Position numbers and translations under genes: made by a program. Source: Amycolatopsis pithecellobii (GTDB taxonomy: Bacteria > Actinomycetota > Actinomycetes > Mycobacteriales > Pseudonocardiaceae). Taken from it: a stretch of 64,000 nucleotides of DNA. Shown here in pieces: positions 57,301 through 64,000 of this stretch. The stretch is from assembly GCF_009707865.1 (NCBI RefSeq), contig NZ_WMBA01000019.1, positions 1-64,000 of the forward strand. Direction: 5' to 3'. Numbering within the stretch: the first letter of the stretch is position 1; each line of letters opens with the position of its first letter. A model generated the notes under the pieces. The model did no database searches. It was not told the origin of the DNA and was given only the letters and a program-made list of their open reading frames with translations.

Positions 57301-60300
57301 GTCCTGCAGCCACAACGCCTTGCCTTCCGCGTCGAGCCTGCTGAACGTGACGTCCTTGGTGTCGACCCCGTCCACGCGGTTGTGTTCGATCGCGACGACC
57401 GTGCGCCCGAGGCTGTCGAGCATCGCGACCGCAGGAGTTTCCGCGTGCGCGGCGGCGAGCCGCGCGGCGCGACGGTCAGCGGCGGCTGATGCGGCGGACA
57501 TCCGTGCGAACCAAGCGTTTCCGGGCTCGAGCACCGTGTCGTTCGGATCGTGGCTGATGACCTGCCACGGCGAGAAGTCGACTCTGCTGTACGAGCCGTC
57601 GGGCGAGTCGCGCCGGATCTGACGGCCCGCGGCGTCGTAGAAGAGAATCGGCGTGACACCGGCCTCCCGCGGCTCCTCGAACCGGTGGCCCACCTCGGGC
57701 GCGCTGAAGTACGGCTCGTACTGCTTGACCGGCTTGCCCTTGTTGTTCAGCACCGTCCGACCCGTCGCGATCCACCGCGGCGGACCCCCTGGCCGCTCCG
57801 GTTCGGCTTGGTTCTTCCGCACCAGGACGTTCCCACCGCCGTCGGAGTATTCGAACGTGGTCTGCACCGGACTGTCCACATCGGAGTGCCGCTCGCGGGC
57901 GATGCCGGCCGCGCACGGTGGATGTGTCGCCCAGACAACCGTATCGTCCGTTGTGGACTCGCCAAAGTGGTACAGGTAACGCATGGTCGCCGTGGACAGC
58001 AGTTCCCGCGCCCGCGCCGGGTCGTAATCCTCGCCGCGGAAGAAATCCGCCGTGCCCGTCTCGTCGAAGTCGAAAGCGGCGAGCGAATCCCCTTCCCCGT
58101 TCTTGCCGCCCACCGCTAGTGCGACGGGCATCCCCAGCACGTCGAACTGCATCTGGGAGGTGGTGCCGTTCGAGTCGCGGATCGCTCGCGGTGTGAGCAC
58201 CCGGAAGTCGAAGGCGAGGACTTCGGTGCGGTTACCGAGCGGGTCGGTACTCGACCGCACCCGCAGGTCATGCGAGTCGTACTCGACTTGCGTCACCGTG
58301 CCGAACGCGTCGGCGAAGCGCGTGGGCTGGAAGAAATGCCGCGACGCGTCCGTGGCGTAACCGGCCACCCCGGAACAACGCCAGTACTGCCCGGCGGTGG
58401 TGAGGTAGCCGCTGGTCTTCGCATCACCGAGCGCGGTGAGGACGTCGGGGGTCAGCTTGTTCCCGAGAATCGCCGTCAGCAGGGGGCTGGTGAACGCCAA
58501 GGTGTATGTCTCGTAAGGCAAAGCTCGTGCGCCGAGCGTGCCGAGTGCCGCGGGGCTGGTCAGTGTTTCGTCGAAGAACAGGGAACGGACGTGTTCCAGC
58601 AGCCGTTTCTGACTGTCCACAATGGTCCCGGATGACTGGTAGCGTGGGCTCAGCCGGTAGCCGCGCAACTCGGCCAGGGTGAAGTAATCGCCTGCGGCGG
58701 GACGCATTTCGGTCAGCTCGTAGGTCTCCACCTCACAGGGAAGGCGGACGCGGTGGCTGTCCGGCTGAGGCGGCGGATCATCGGTGTAGCGCGTCTCGGT
58801 GTAGGACAGGTGCATTTCGCCTTGTACAGCGGAAACCAGCTCGTGCACTCCGTTTGTCAGCAGCCGGTCGGTGGGCGGGGCCGACCGCCGCGGGTAGCCC
58901 ACAGTGACGGCCTGCCGGATGTTGCCGAACTCGTCGACGTCGAGGTTCAGGGTGTGCGTGACCCGGGGATCGGGCGTGACAGGTGACGCACGCAGATCCA
59001 ACTCGTAGTGGTAGCCGATCGTTTCGCTCTCGGTCACATGGAAGACGGCGTGCCGGTTGCCCGCTTGTGGTTGCAGCAGGCGGATATGGCAGGCGTGCGA
59101 GGTCGCCGAGAGGATCTTGACAGGGTCCTGCCGGCCTTCCGTGAGCCCGGCGACATCGAGCTCGTAGACCTCCTGCCGCAACGGCGTGCCACGGCACGCA
59201 CGCAATGCTTCACGTCGTTCGCCGGTCGTGAGGGCCGCCAGATCCGGATCCGGGTCGGGGAGCACGTGTTCGCGGAAGCCACCGAGCACCTGCCCGCCCG
59301 GTTCCCTGTCCTCGAACCAGTTCGGGAAGTACTCGCGCTGGAAGGGATGCAGCGGCAGCTCGCCGTCGAGCTGCGCGCCGGTGTGGTACCACGTCACGGT
59401 TTTCACCGGCGGCTGGTACAGCCGGTGGTCCGGGGTGACGAACGGGCTGTTCGCGTTGGTACCACTGAAAGTTCCGTAGTCCTCGACGTCGACCTGCTCG
59501 ACCCGGCCGAACCCACCGAACTCGCGTTCGGTCCCGTCGTAGTATCCGTGGTGATAGCTGTAGGTGCTGGCGAAACTGGTACCGCGCCACTTGTCGCGCA
59601 CGGTCACCCGCGCCACCACGTGCACGGGAAACGGCAGCTTGGTCCGCCACGGTGTGCCGGCCCGCTGGTCCTGGAGGTAGTACTTCGTCGACGGCTGGTA
59701 TTCGATCTCCGTCTCCATGCCGAGGTTGTTCCTCGTGGTGATCAGCAGGTGCGGTTTCCCGCCGCTCATCAGGTCGAGATAGCGCAGCGAACGCGACGCG
59801 TCGGCCGGTAGCGCGGAGGACCAGACCAGACACGCGGTGCCTTTGCCGAGCAGGTCGATGGCGGTGACGTCCGCGGGTGGCCGGATCGGCAGCGGCACCG
59901 GCGCGGCCCAGCTGTTGCCGCTCTGGTTGAACCACACGCGCACTTCGTTGGGGTGCAAGTAAATGAGGTCGGTGGTACCGGATCCGTCGACATCGGCCAG
60001 CAGCACGCGTCGCTGGTCGAACTGGCCGGGCCGGTCGGACGGCGCACCGTCCATCGTGATCTTCGGCCCGAACCGGCCGTAGCCGAGATTCGGCCAGTAA
60101 CACACCTCGCCGTTGCGGATCCGGACCAGATCGGCCAGGCCGTCCCCGCTCATGTCCGCCAGCCGCACCGACTCCGTCCCGTCCGAGAAGAGCAGTACCG
60201 GCCCCGTTTCCTCGTCCCGCGATGTCCTAACGCGACACTCCGGCCCGAAGCCCTCCGTGCCGAGTGACGGGTACCAGCTCGCCGTGTCGTCCCCGGTGAT

Positions 60301-61872
60301 CAGGATGTCGGCGAGCCCGTCCCCGTCGAGGTCGGTGAACCTGAGATTCGGGTCGGCCCAGTCGATCCGGGGCAGTGCGCGAAAAGCGGTGAAGGGTTCC
60401 CATCCGCCGTCCGTGGTACGCCGGGCAAATCCCGCGTCGTGTCCGGTGAAGCGGACCACGTCGGGCCGGCCGTCGGCGGCCAGGTCGAGCAGTTGCACGC
60501 CCTGGCTCAGCGAGAGGCCCGGGGGCGGGGTGACCGGTTCGCTCGGCCCGAGCCGGGCCGCCGTCTGCTCCAGCGGGCTCAGGTTTCGCTTGTACAGCCA
60601 TGCGCCGCCTTGTTCCGTGAGGACGCCCGGCAGCCCGTCACCGTCCAGATCCAGCCAGCGAAACTGCGTGCCGTCCAGGCCGATCGGAAGGTTCTCGGCG
60701 CTGTCCCCGGCCAATTCACGCGGCGTGGGGTCGAGAACCGCTTCACTGTACCCGAATTCCGTCGGCGGATGGGCCTGGCTGCGATACCCGGCGTCGTCGC
60801 GCCGGTATCCGCGCCGGGTCACCTTTTCGAGCTTCGCGTAGCCCTGACTGCTTTCGTGCGAATAATCGAAGTCCGTCGAACCGACCAGACAATCACGCCC
60901 GATTTCCGGTTCGTCAGGGAAATGGTGGAACATCAGCCCACGGCGGCACAGGCGGTGCGTGCGGACCTCGAAACCGGCGCGGTGCACCGAAAACGCGTCC
61001 GGCCTTGCCTGCCAGCCCGGTGCGTCCGCCGGAACCGGGACCTGTGCGTCGTGCTCGCCGTAGTCGAGCACGAATTCGAAGAACCACTGGTCGTCCGCGG
61101 GCAGGGGTGGCCACGCGGTGTCGGGGGCGAGCTCTGGCAGGTACGGGTCGTGGTTGCCGTAGCGGATCCGTTTCAGGTAGCGGTTCGCCCGTCGTTCCCG
61201 GCCTCGCTCGTAGACCTTCGCGGCGTCGACGTTGTCGTCGTTCTCGCCCTTGTACTCGTAGGCCATGACGTTTCCCTTGTCGTCATGGCTCACACAGATC
61301 AGCCAGCTGAATATCCGCGCCGCGTCGGCGGGGTCGGCGATCCGGGATTCCGGCGCCCTGCCGTACCAGGTGGTGATGTTGTCGCGGGAAATCGACCGCC
61401 AGCTGACGTCGGCCGGGTCGGCGGTATTCGTCCACCGTTCGATGCGCGCGAACAGGCCCTCGACGCGCGGACGGTAGCGCCGGATGCGGTACCGGACACC
61501 ACCGACCGTGCGTGACGACGGCTCTTCCATGACCGGTACCAGGTCTTCGGCGCCCGACAGCACGAACACATCGGACTCGGCGTCGTCGTCGTAGCGGGGC
61601 AGCCCCTTGCCGGTGCCTCGAGTGATCGCGGGCAGCGCGAGCCGCCACCCCAGCCCGAACGGCCCGTTGCCGGTGCCCGAGTCGTAGCTGAGCGCCAGCC
61701 GGGGCTCGAATTCCGACCGGCCGGGGCTCACCGCGAGCGGCACGGTCATGACGCCCGTGCCGGTCGCCGGGCTCGCCGTGAACTTCTCGCCCATCCCCCC
61801 GATCGCGCCGCCGCCCTTGGGCAGCGCGACGCTGGGCGGGGCCTGCCCCGCTGGGCCCGCAACGTCGCTCAT
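54373..61872 (-). CDS. Tc toxin TcB-TcC fusion (SpvB/RHS) with variable toxin end
   Basis: 2499 residues from ATG 61870-61872. SpvB domain (about 20-330): VSPGRSEFEPRLALSYDSGT, GNGPFGLGWRLALP. TcdB middle beta-propeller with FG-GAP-like units (DLDGDGLADILITGDD, DMSGDGLADLVRIRNGEVCY, DVDGSGTTDLIYLHP). RHS/YD repeats form the shell (for example YGYDARGNITAM). The core end WVSPDPAGLVDGTNLYRYCR lies at about 2160-2180, after which the cargo is cleaved off. The cargo (about 2190-2499) has VNRRFDRFYQD and WVATEAKGEQ, a D...ExK nuclease-like pattern, then a hydrophobic segment and an acidic helix. TcB and TcC are one chain here. Upstream frame beyond 61872 is shadow. Confidence 0.9.
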   Translation of the reverse strand: MSDVAGPAGQAPPSVALPKGGGAIGGMGEKFTASPATGTGVMTVPLAVSPGRSEFEPRLALSYDSGTGNGPFGLGWRLALPAITRGTGKGLPRYDDDAESDVFVLSGAEDLVPVMEEPSSRTVGGVRYRIRRYRPRVEGLFARIERWTNTADPADVSWRSISRDNITTWYGRAPESRIADPADAARIFSWLICVSHDDKGNVMAYEYKGENDDNVDAAKVYERGRERRANRYLKRIRYGNHDPYLPELAPDTAWPPLPADDQWFFEFVLDYGEHDAQVPVPADAPGWQARPDAFSVHRAGFEVRTHRLCRRGLMFHHFPDEPEIGRDCLVGSTDFDYSHESSQGYAKLEKVTRRGYRRDDAGYRSQAHPPTEFGYSEAVLDPTPRELAGDSAENLPIGLDGTQFRWLDLDGDGLPGVLTEQGGAWLYKRNLSPLEQTAARLGPSEPVTPPPGLSLSQGVQLLDLAADGRPDVVRFTGHDAGFARRTTDGGWEPFTAFRALPRIDWADPNLRFTDLDGDGLADILITGDDTASWYPSLGTEGFGPECRVRTSRDEETGPVLLFSDGTESVRLADMSGDGLADLVRIRNGEVCYWPNLGYGRFGPKITMDGAPSDRPGQFDQRRVLLADVDGSGTTDLIYLHPNEVRVWFNQSGNSWAAPVPLPIRPPADVTAIDLLGKGTACLVWSSALPADASRSLRYLDLMSGGKPHLLITTRNNLGMETEIEYQPSTKYYLQDQRAGTPWRTKLPFPVHVVARVTVRDKWRGTSFASTYSYHHGYYDGTEREFGGFGRVEQVDVEDYGTFSGTNANSPFVTPDHRLYQPPVKTVTWYHTGAQLDGELPLHPFQREYFPNWFEDREPGGQVLGGFREHVLPDPDPDLAALTTGERREALRACRGTPLRQEVYELDVAGLTEGRQDPVKILSATSHACHIRLLQPQAGNRHAVFHVTESETIGYHYELDLRASPVTPDPRVTHTLNLDVDEFGNIRQAVTVGYPRRSAPPTDRLLTNGVHELVSAVQGEMHLSYTETRYTDDPPPQPDSHRVRLPCEVETYELTEMRPAAGDYFTLAELRGYRLSPRYQSSGTIVDSQKRLLEHVRSLFFDETLTSPAALGTLGARALPYETYTLAFTSPLLTAILGNKLTPDVLTALGDAKTSGYLTTAGQYWRCSGVAGYATDASRHFFQPTRFADAFGTVTQVEYDSHDLRVRSSTDPLGNRTEVLAFDFRVLTPRAIRDSNGTTSQMQFDVLGMPVALAVGGKNGEGDSLAAFDFDETGTADFFRGEDYDPARARELLSTATMRYLYHFGESTTDDTVVWATHPPCAAGIARERHSDVDSPVQTTFEYSDGGGNVLVRKNQAEPERPGGPPRWIATGRTVLNNKGKPVKQYEPYFSAPEVGHRFEEPREAGVTPILFYDAAGRQIRRDSPDGSYSRVDFSPWQVISHDPNDTVLEPGNAWFARMSAASAAADRRAARLAAAHAETPAVAMLDSLGRTVVAIEHNRVDGVDTKDVTFSRLDAEGKALWLQDARGIRVAQQVVPLLPEGVHRFDDPDNLAPQGHTPCYDLLGRPLFQHSVDAGDRWTLPDAANEPLFRWSENAFRTRLSYDELRRPVGVFVTASGDTTLSGESRDPVPATEVLVERRVYGEAHPDAGANLRGRLYQVYDGAGVETKAGYDFEGNLTETERRFALEYRTVADWSALGPLTDLAEIASAAEPLLEPARLSTKAGYDALKRPVSTTTPDGSVQHLVFNEANLVERVEVTRDGAVTAFVTNVDYNAKGQRVRIDYGNGATTRYDYDPDTFRLTALRTTRPAIATALFADPAVVQDLRYTYDPVGNITEIDDLATVTTARAATARRYVYDARYRLIGASGREHSGQTAFALGADGGSLRDYPFAGNRVHPNDLQGLRGYVERFRYDAAGNLMRLVHHDGPDVDQPGQVLWQRRYQYAVDSNRLLATSLPEDADDLPDYVAEGGYRAKYGYDARGNITAMAQLPLMRWNHRNQLSATARQVVNAGTPETTYYVYDAAGQRLRKVTETARGARKNERIQVGGYEIYREYRAGTVALERETLHMRDTARRIALVETTATGAPAIRYQLADHAGSARVELDQDGGLITYEDYHPFGTTAFQSGRSGAEVSLKRYRYTGKERDDETGFALHGARSYAPWLGRWVSPDPAGLVDGTNLYRYCRNSPVVFADPAGTDPKGASEGSVLVATIDPTLDKKGIGFNTETSVEITLRDGTVVNRRFDRFYQDPHGDWVATEAKGEQPEDLTANELLADKRIQEEGARFKIIKSAGAPPPGHGQFREDIAFTAGFSGEIKPGNLHHVHGSQSHRATENKPATASAALWKAWIEGQYADAPGHENMVRKINPNAAPTWITREQAAAEYAKNTGSKANPVDRAAGWIAVKPNDSFLSTNRQPAGLSHQVIAGTVVAVAVTTAPVWVPAVAEAAEPTAKVADTANKVRVVAEEVGGPKVRVAEQHLIEEAEEVVEQAAKKVARWILE

Positions 61873-61983
61873 GGGCACGTCCCTCGCTTTCGGACACCGA
61901 GCATCGCTCAATGGGAATTCGCGGGAAGGACTGCCGAAGTTACATTCGCACGTGGTCCGGCACGCTCTGTCACACTGGACCGC

Positions 61984-62472
61984 ATGGCACCCCCGTCGTC
62001 TTCTGGCGAGTCGTCCGATGTGAATTCCTTGCGCCTGACGCATGCACTGTGGCAATTGGACAAGGCGCTCAACCGGACGATGGACGAGGCACTGCAGCCG
62101 CTCAAACTGACTCGCAACCAGTTCGGCACGCTCAACCGGCTGATGGCCGAAGGGGCGTTGTCGGCGGCCGATCTGGCGCGTGCTTCCGAGCTGCGGCCGC
62201 AGACGATCGCGGCGACGATCAATGGCTTGCTGGAGCGCGGCTTGATCGAGCGGCGCCCGCATCCGGTGCACGGCCGCGTCCTGCTGGTGTCGGTGACGGA
62301 ACAGGGATACGCGCTGTGGAAGGAGGCGGATGCACGGGTCTCGTCGATCGACGACCGGCTGCGGTCGGTGCTGGGGAAAGCCGATTTCAGGGACATGAAG
62401 GACCGCGCGTGGGTGCTGGTGAAGGAGCTGGGCGGATCCACCGGGACGGCGACACCACTGTGGCGTTCCTGA
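61984..62472 (+). CDS. MarR family regulator
   Basis: 162 residues. RLTHALWQLDKALNRTMDEA, LQPLKLTRNQFGTLNRLMAE, GALSAADLARASELRPQTIA, ATINGLLERGLIERRPHPVH make up the MarR winged helix with its dimer helices. The start ATG 61984 is 111 bp from the divergent TcB-TcC start, so it is the natural candidate regulator of the toxin. No clear palindrome was found in that gap. Confidence 0.88.
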   Translation: MAPPSSSGESSDVNSLRLTHALWQLDKALNRTMDEALQPLKLTRNQFGTLNRLMAEGALSAADLARASELRPQTIAATINGLLERGLIERRPHPVHGRVLLVSVTEQGYALWKEADARVSSIDDRLRSVLGKADFRDMKDRAWVLVKELGGSTGTATPLWRS

Positions 62473-62511
62473 CCGGCGAACAGGCTTCTTGACCACCCCT
62501 AGATATTCGAT

Positions 62512-62532
62512 ACTCTGTCAACATGACAGAGT
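62512..62532. promoter_or_regulatory. Perfect palindrome ahead of SnoaL-like gene
   Basis: ACTCTGTCA (62512-62520) and TGACAGAGT (62524-62532) with an ACA spacer, a TetR-type operator shape. It includes an ATG (62523) that opens a 34-codon frame with no family. No TetR gene adjoins, so the regulator is elsewhere or lost. The rest of 62473-62643 shows no gene. Confidence 0.6.
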
Positions 62533-62643
62533 GGCTGTTTCGGCACGCTGGAGGAAATCCCGCTCGTACCGGGCGAACCGACCGCGGTCGATATCGCCTG
62601 CGCCTGGTCATCGGCGTGATCGACTGACAGAGGAGTGCACATC

Positions 62644-63141
62644 ATGGCCACCACGATCGATCTGATCCGGCTTTCCCAGGACGTCGGCCATCTGATGGAT
62701 CGCATGGCGATCAGTGACCTGCTGATCGCGTTCGCTCGTGCCATCGACACCAAGGACTGGGCCGGCTACGCCGCGCTGTTCACCGAGGACGGCGTCGTGG
62801 AGATCCCGGTCAAACTGCCGGACGGCACCTTCGCCCGCCACATCGGACGGGCCGGGATGGCCGCCTGGATCGCCGGCGACGCGAACCGGCCTGGCCTGGG
62901 GCGATTCGTGCAGACTCATCACCTGAGCGCGAACCACCAGATCACCATCGACCACGACACCGCCACCACCACCTCGTACGCTCAGTGCATCCACCGGCTC
63001 GACGATGACCCGGCGAACGTGTGGGAGCTCGGTGGCTGGTACTCGTGCGAGGTGCGCCGCACGCCGGACGCGGGATGGCGGTTCACCAGGGTCCACCTGG
63101 ACATGGTGTGGGAGCACGGAAAGCCAGTCGGACACGGCTGA
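62644..63141 (+). CDS. SnoaL-like (NTF2-fold) protein
   Basis: 165 residues, ATG 62644 after AGAGGAG. DRMAISDLLIAFARAIDTKD, WAGYAALFTEDGVVEIPV and GWRFTRVHLDMVWEHGKPVG follow the SnoaL_4 cone-fold pattern. Family members are cyclases, isomerases, dehydratases or ligand-binding proteins. His88 area (FVQTHHLSANHQITID) and the first Asp (DTKDW) are likely pocket residues. The substrate is unknown. Confidence 0.85.
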   Translation: MATTIDLIRLSQDVGHLMDRMAISDLLIAFARAIDTKDWAGYAALFTEDGVVEIPVKLPDGTFARHIGRAGMAAWIAGDANRPGLGRFVQTHHLSANHQITIDHDTATTTSYAQCIHRLDDDPANVWELGGWYSCEVRRTPDAGWRFTRVHLDMVWEHGKPVGHG

Positions 63142-63198
63142 TGCCACGAAGCCCCGGCGACCATCCCGATCGCCACGGTGGCGGTGGCTGCGCGGCCT

Positions 63199-64000
63199 TC
63201 ACGACGTGCCCCGCTCGATGACCGGCAAGATCAGCCGGCTCGGATATGCACGGCCATGCAGCACCTGATTTGTGGCGACGGCCGCTTCGTCGAGCGACTC
63301 TCGGGCGATGACACCGCCGGTATTCGTATTGCGGTCGTAGCGGGGGAAGTTACTGCTGGAAATTTCCACCCTGATGCGATGGCCGGGCAGGAACACGTTG
63401 GACGTGACCGCCAGATCGAGGGTGACCTGGTGGATCGCGCCAGGCTCGAGCGGTTCCGGCCGCGCGAGGGAATTCCGGTAACGGGCGCGGAGCATGCCGT
63501 CGGTCAGATAGATCGCCCGACCGTCGGGGAAGACGTCGACAAGTTTCCCGGTGAAATCGGTGTCCATCGCCGACGACGACACGAACAGTTCGAGGGACAC
63601 ATGGCCGGTGACTTCGACCGGTTCTTCGAGCACCGGGGTCGAAAAGCACAACACGTCATCGCGGGCCTCGACCGGTCGTTGGTCGACCGGTCCGACGGCG
63701 TTCAACGCGCTGGGCATGACGAGCCGGCCACCCAGGGTGGGCACTGGGTCCGCCGGGTCATAGACGAAGGTATCGGTCGCATCGGCGCCGGGCTCGCCGG
63801 TGGCGAGGACCCCGTCGCCGTCCGCGGTGTTGGCGTGACCCCCACCGCCGAGAAAGTAGTCCACATATCGGGTGCCGGGCAGCGGCCAATCCTGCTCGTC
63901 GCGCCACTGGTCCAGACCCATCACGAAGATCCGGACAGGCGCCGATCCGTCGAGCGCATCCGTACGACCCCGTAACCACCTGTCGAAAAAGGCGATGTGC
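63199..64000 (-). CDS. CocE/NonD family hydrolase, 3' part
   Basis: The window holds the C-terminal 266 residues; the 5' end is beyond 64000. HIAFFDRWLRG at the edge, VRIFVMGLDQWRDEQDWPLP and GTRYVDYFL lead into the C-terminal jelly-roll (VEVTGHVSLELFVSSSAMDT, DFTGKLVDVFPDGRAIYLTD, GMLRARYRNSLARPEPLEPG, HRIRVEISSSNFPRYDRNTN). This is the X-Pro dipeptidyl-peptidase/cocaine-esterase type. The Ser and Asp of the triad lie outside the window or cannot be assigned. Esterase or acylase; substrate unknown. Confidence 0.88.
   Translation of the reverse strand, partial: HIAFFDRWLRGRTDALDGSAPVRIFVMGLDQWRDEQDWPLPGTRYVDYFLGGGGHANTADGDGVLATGEPGADATDTFVYDPADPVPTLGGRLVMPSALNAVGPVDQRPVEARDDVLCFSTPVLEEPVEVTGHVSLELFVSSSAMDTDFTGKLVDVFPDGRAIYLTDGMLRARYRNSLARPEPLEPGAIHQVTLDLAVTSNVFLPGHRIRVEISSSNFPRYDRNTNTGGVIARESLDEAAVATNQVLHGRAYPSRLILPVIERGTS

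Overview
The window is high-GC actinobacterial DNA. Gene style (GTG/TTG starts, dense overlapping operons, PASTA, DUF3040, DUF6328 and DUF6295 proteins, GntR/TetR/MarR/LysR/HxlR regulators) points to the Pseudonocardiaceae, most likely an Amycolatopsis-like organism. This is inferred from the look of the genes; no database search was run.

Layout. 1-2.2 kb is ordinary chromosome: the start of a secreted protein, dcd and a DUF2236 oxygenase. 2.26-7.96 kb is a small, decayed integrative element in the 3' end of a tRNA-Gly(CCC) gene. The last 44 bp of the tRNA are repeated exactly at 7914-7957. Between the copies lie an integrase remnant, a beheaded regulator with its HAD partner, and an AT-richer cargo (DUF6602 nuclease-like protein, XRE-ImmA/IrrE plus DUF4411 PIN pair, HNH endonuclease). 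Just outside the right end are a decayed PIN/antitoxin pair and a second integrase tail. 9.0-14.1 kb is housekeeping: a K+-channel-like protein, a FUSC protein, glmS and dusB.

14.1-19.5 kb is a four-gene operon that spells out a phenylpropanoid route: aromatic ammonia-lyase with the tyrosine-type His-Leu selectivity pair, LmbB2/TyrH-like tyrosine 3-hydroxylase, caffeoyl-CoA-type O-methyltransferase, and a CoA-ligase fused to a short-chain dehydrogenase. Together they could turn tyrosine into feruloyl-CoA. 19.7-25.9 kb is a same-strand row: a DUF6328 membrane protein, a TIR/deoxyribosyltransferase-like protein fused to a SAM methyltransferase, a STAND/NB-ARC-like protein with TPRs and a degenerate P-loop, and a membrane protein with two TrkA-N-type domains and a C-terminal RyR domain. 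It looks like an undescribed signalling or defence system.

26-41.6 kb is accessory metabolism: a dienelactone hydrolase, an aromatic ring-hydroxylation and meta-cleavage set under a GntR regulator, alpha/beta hydrolases with TetR and HxlR regulators, a divergent IMPase-like protein, an F420-reductase-like protein and an amidase.

41.8-61.9 kb is an insecticidal-type Tc toxin locus. Five overlapping plus-strand genes encode an unknown protein, a RimK/microviridin-type ATP-grasp ligase, a spherulin-4-like protein with a roughly 100-residue Lys/Asp repeat tail, and TcA split into two chains. A single 2499-residue TcB-TcC (SpvB/RHS) protein converges on them from the minus strand and ends in a variable domain that looks nuclease-like. 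A MarR regulator is divergent from it. The ATP-grasp/Lys-Asp-tail pair inside a Tc operon is the second strong candidate for new biology. The window ends with a SnoaL-like protein and the 3' part of a CocE/NonD hydrolase.
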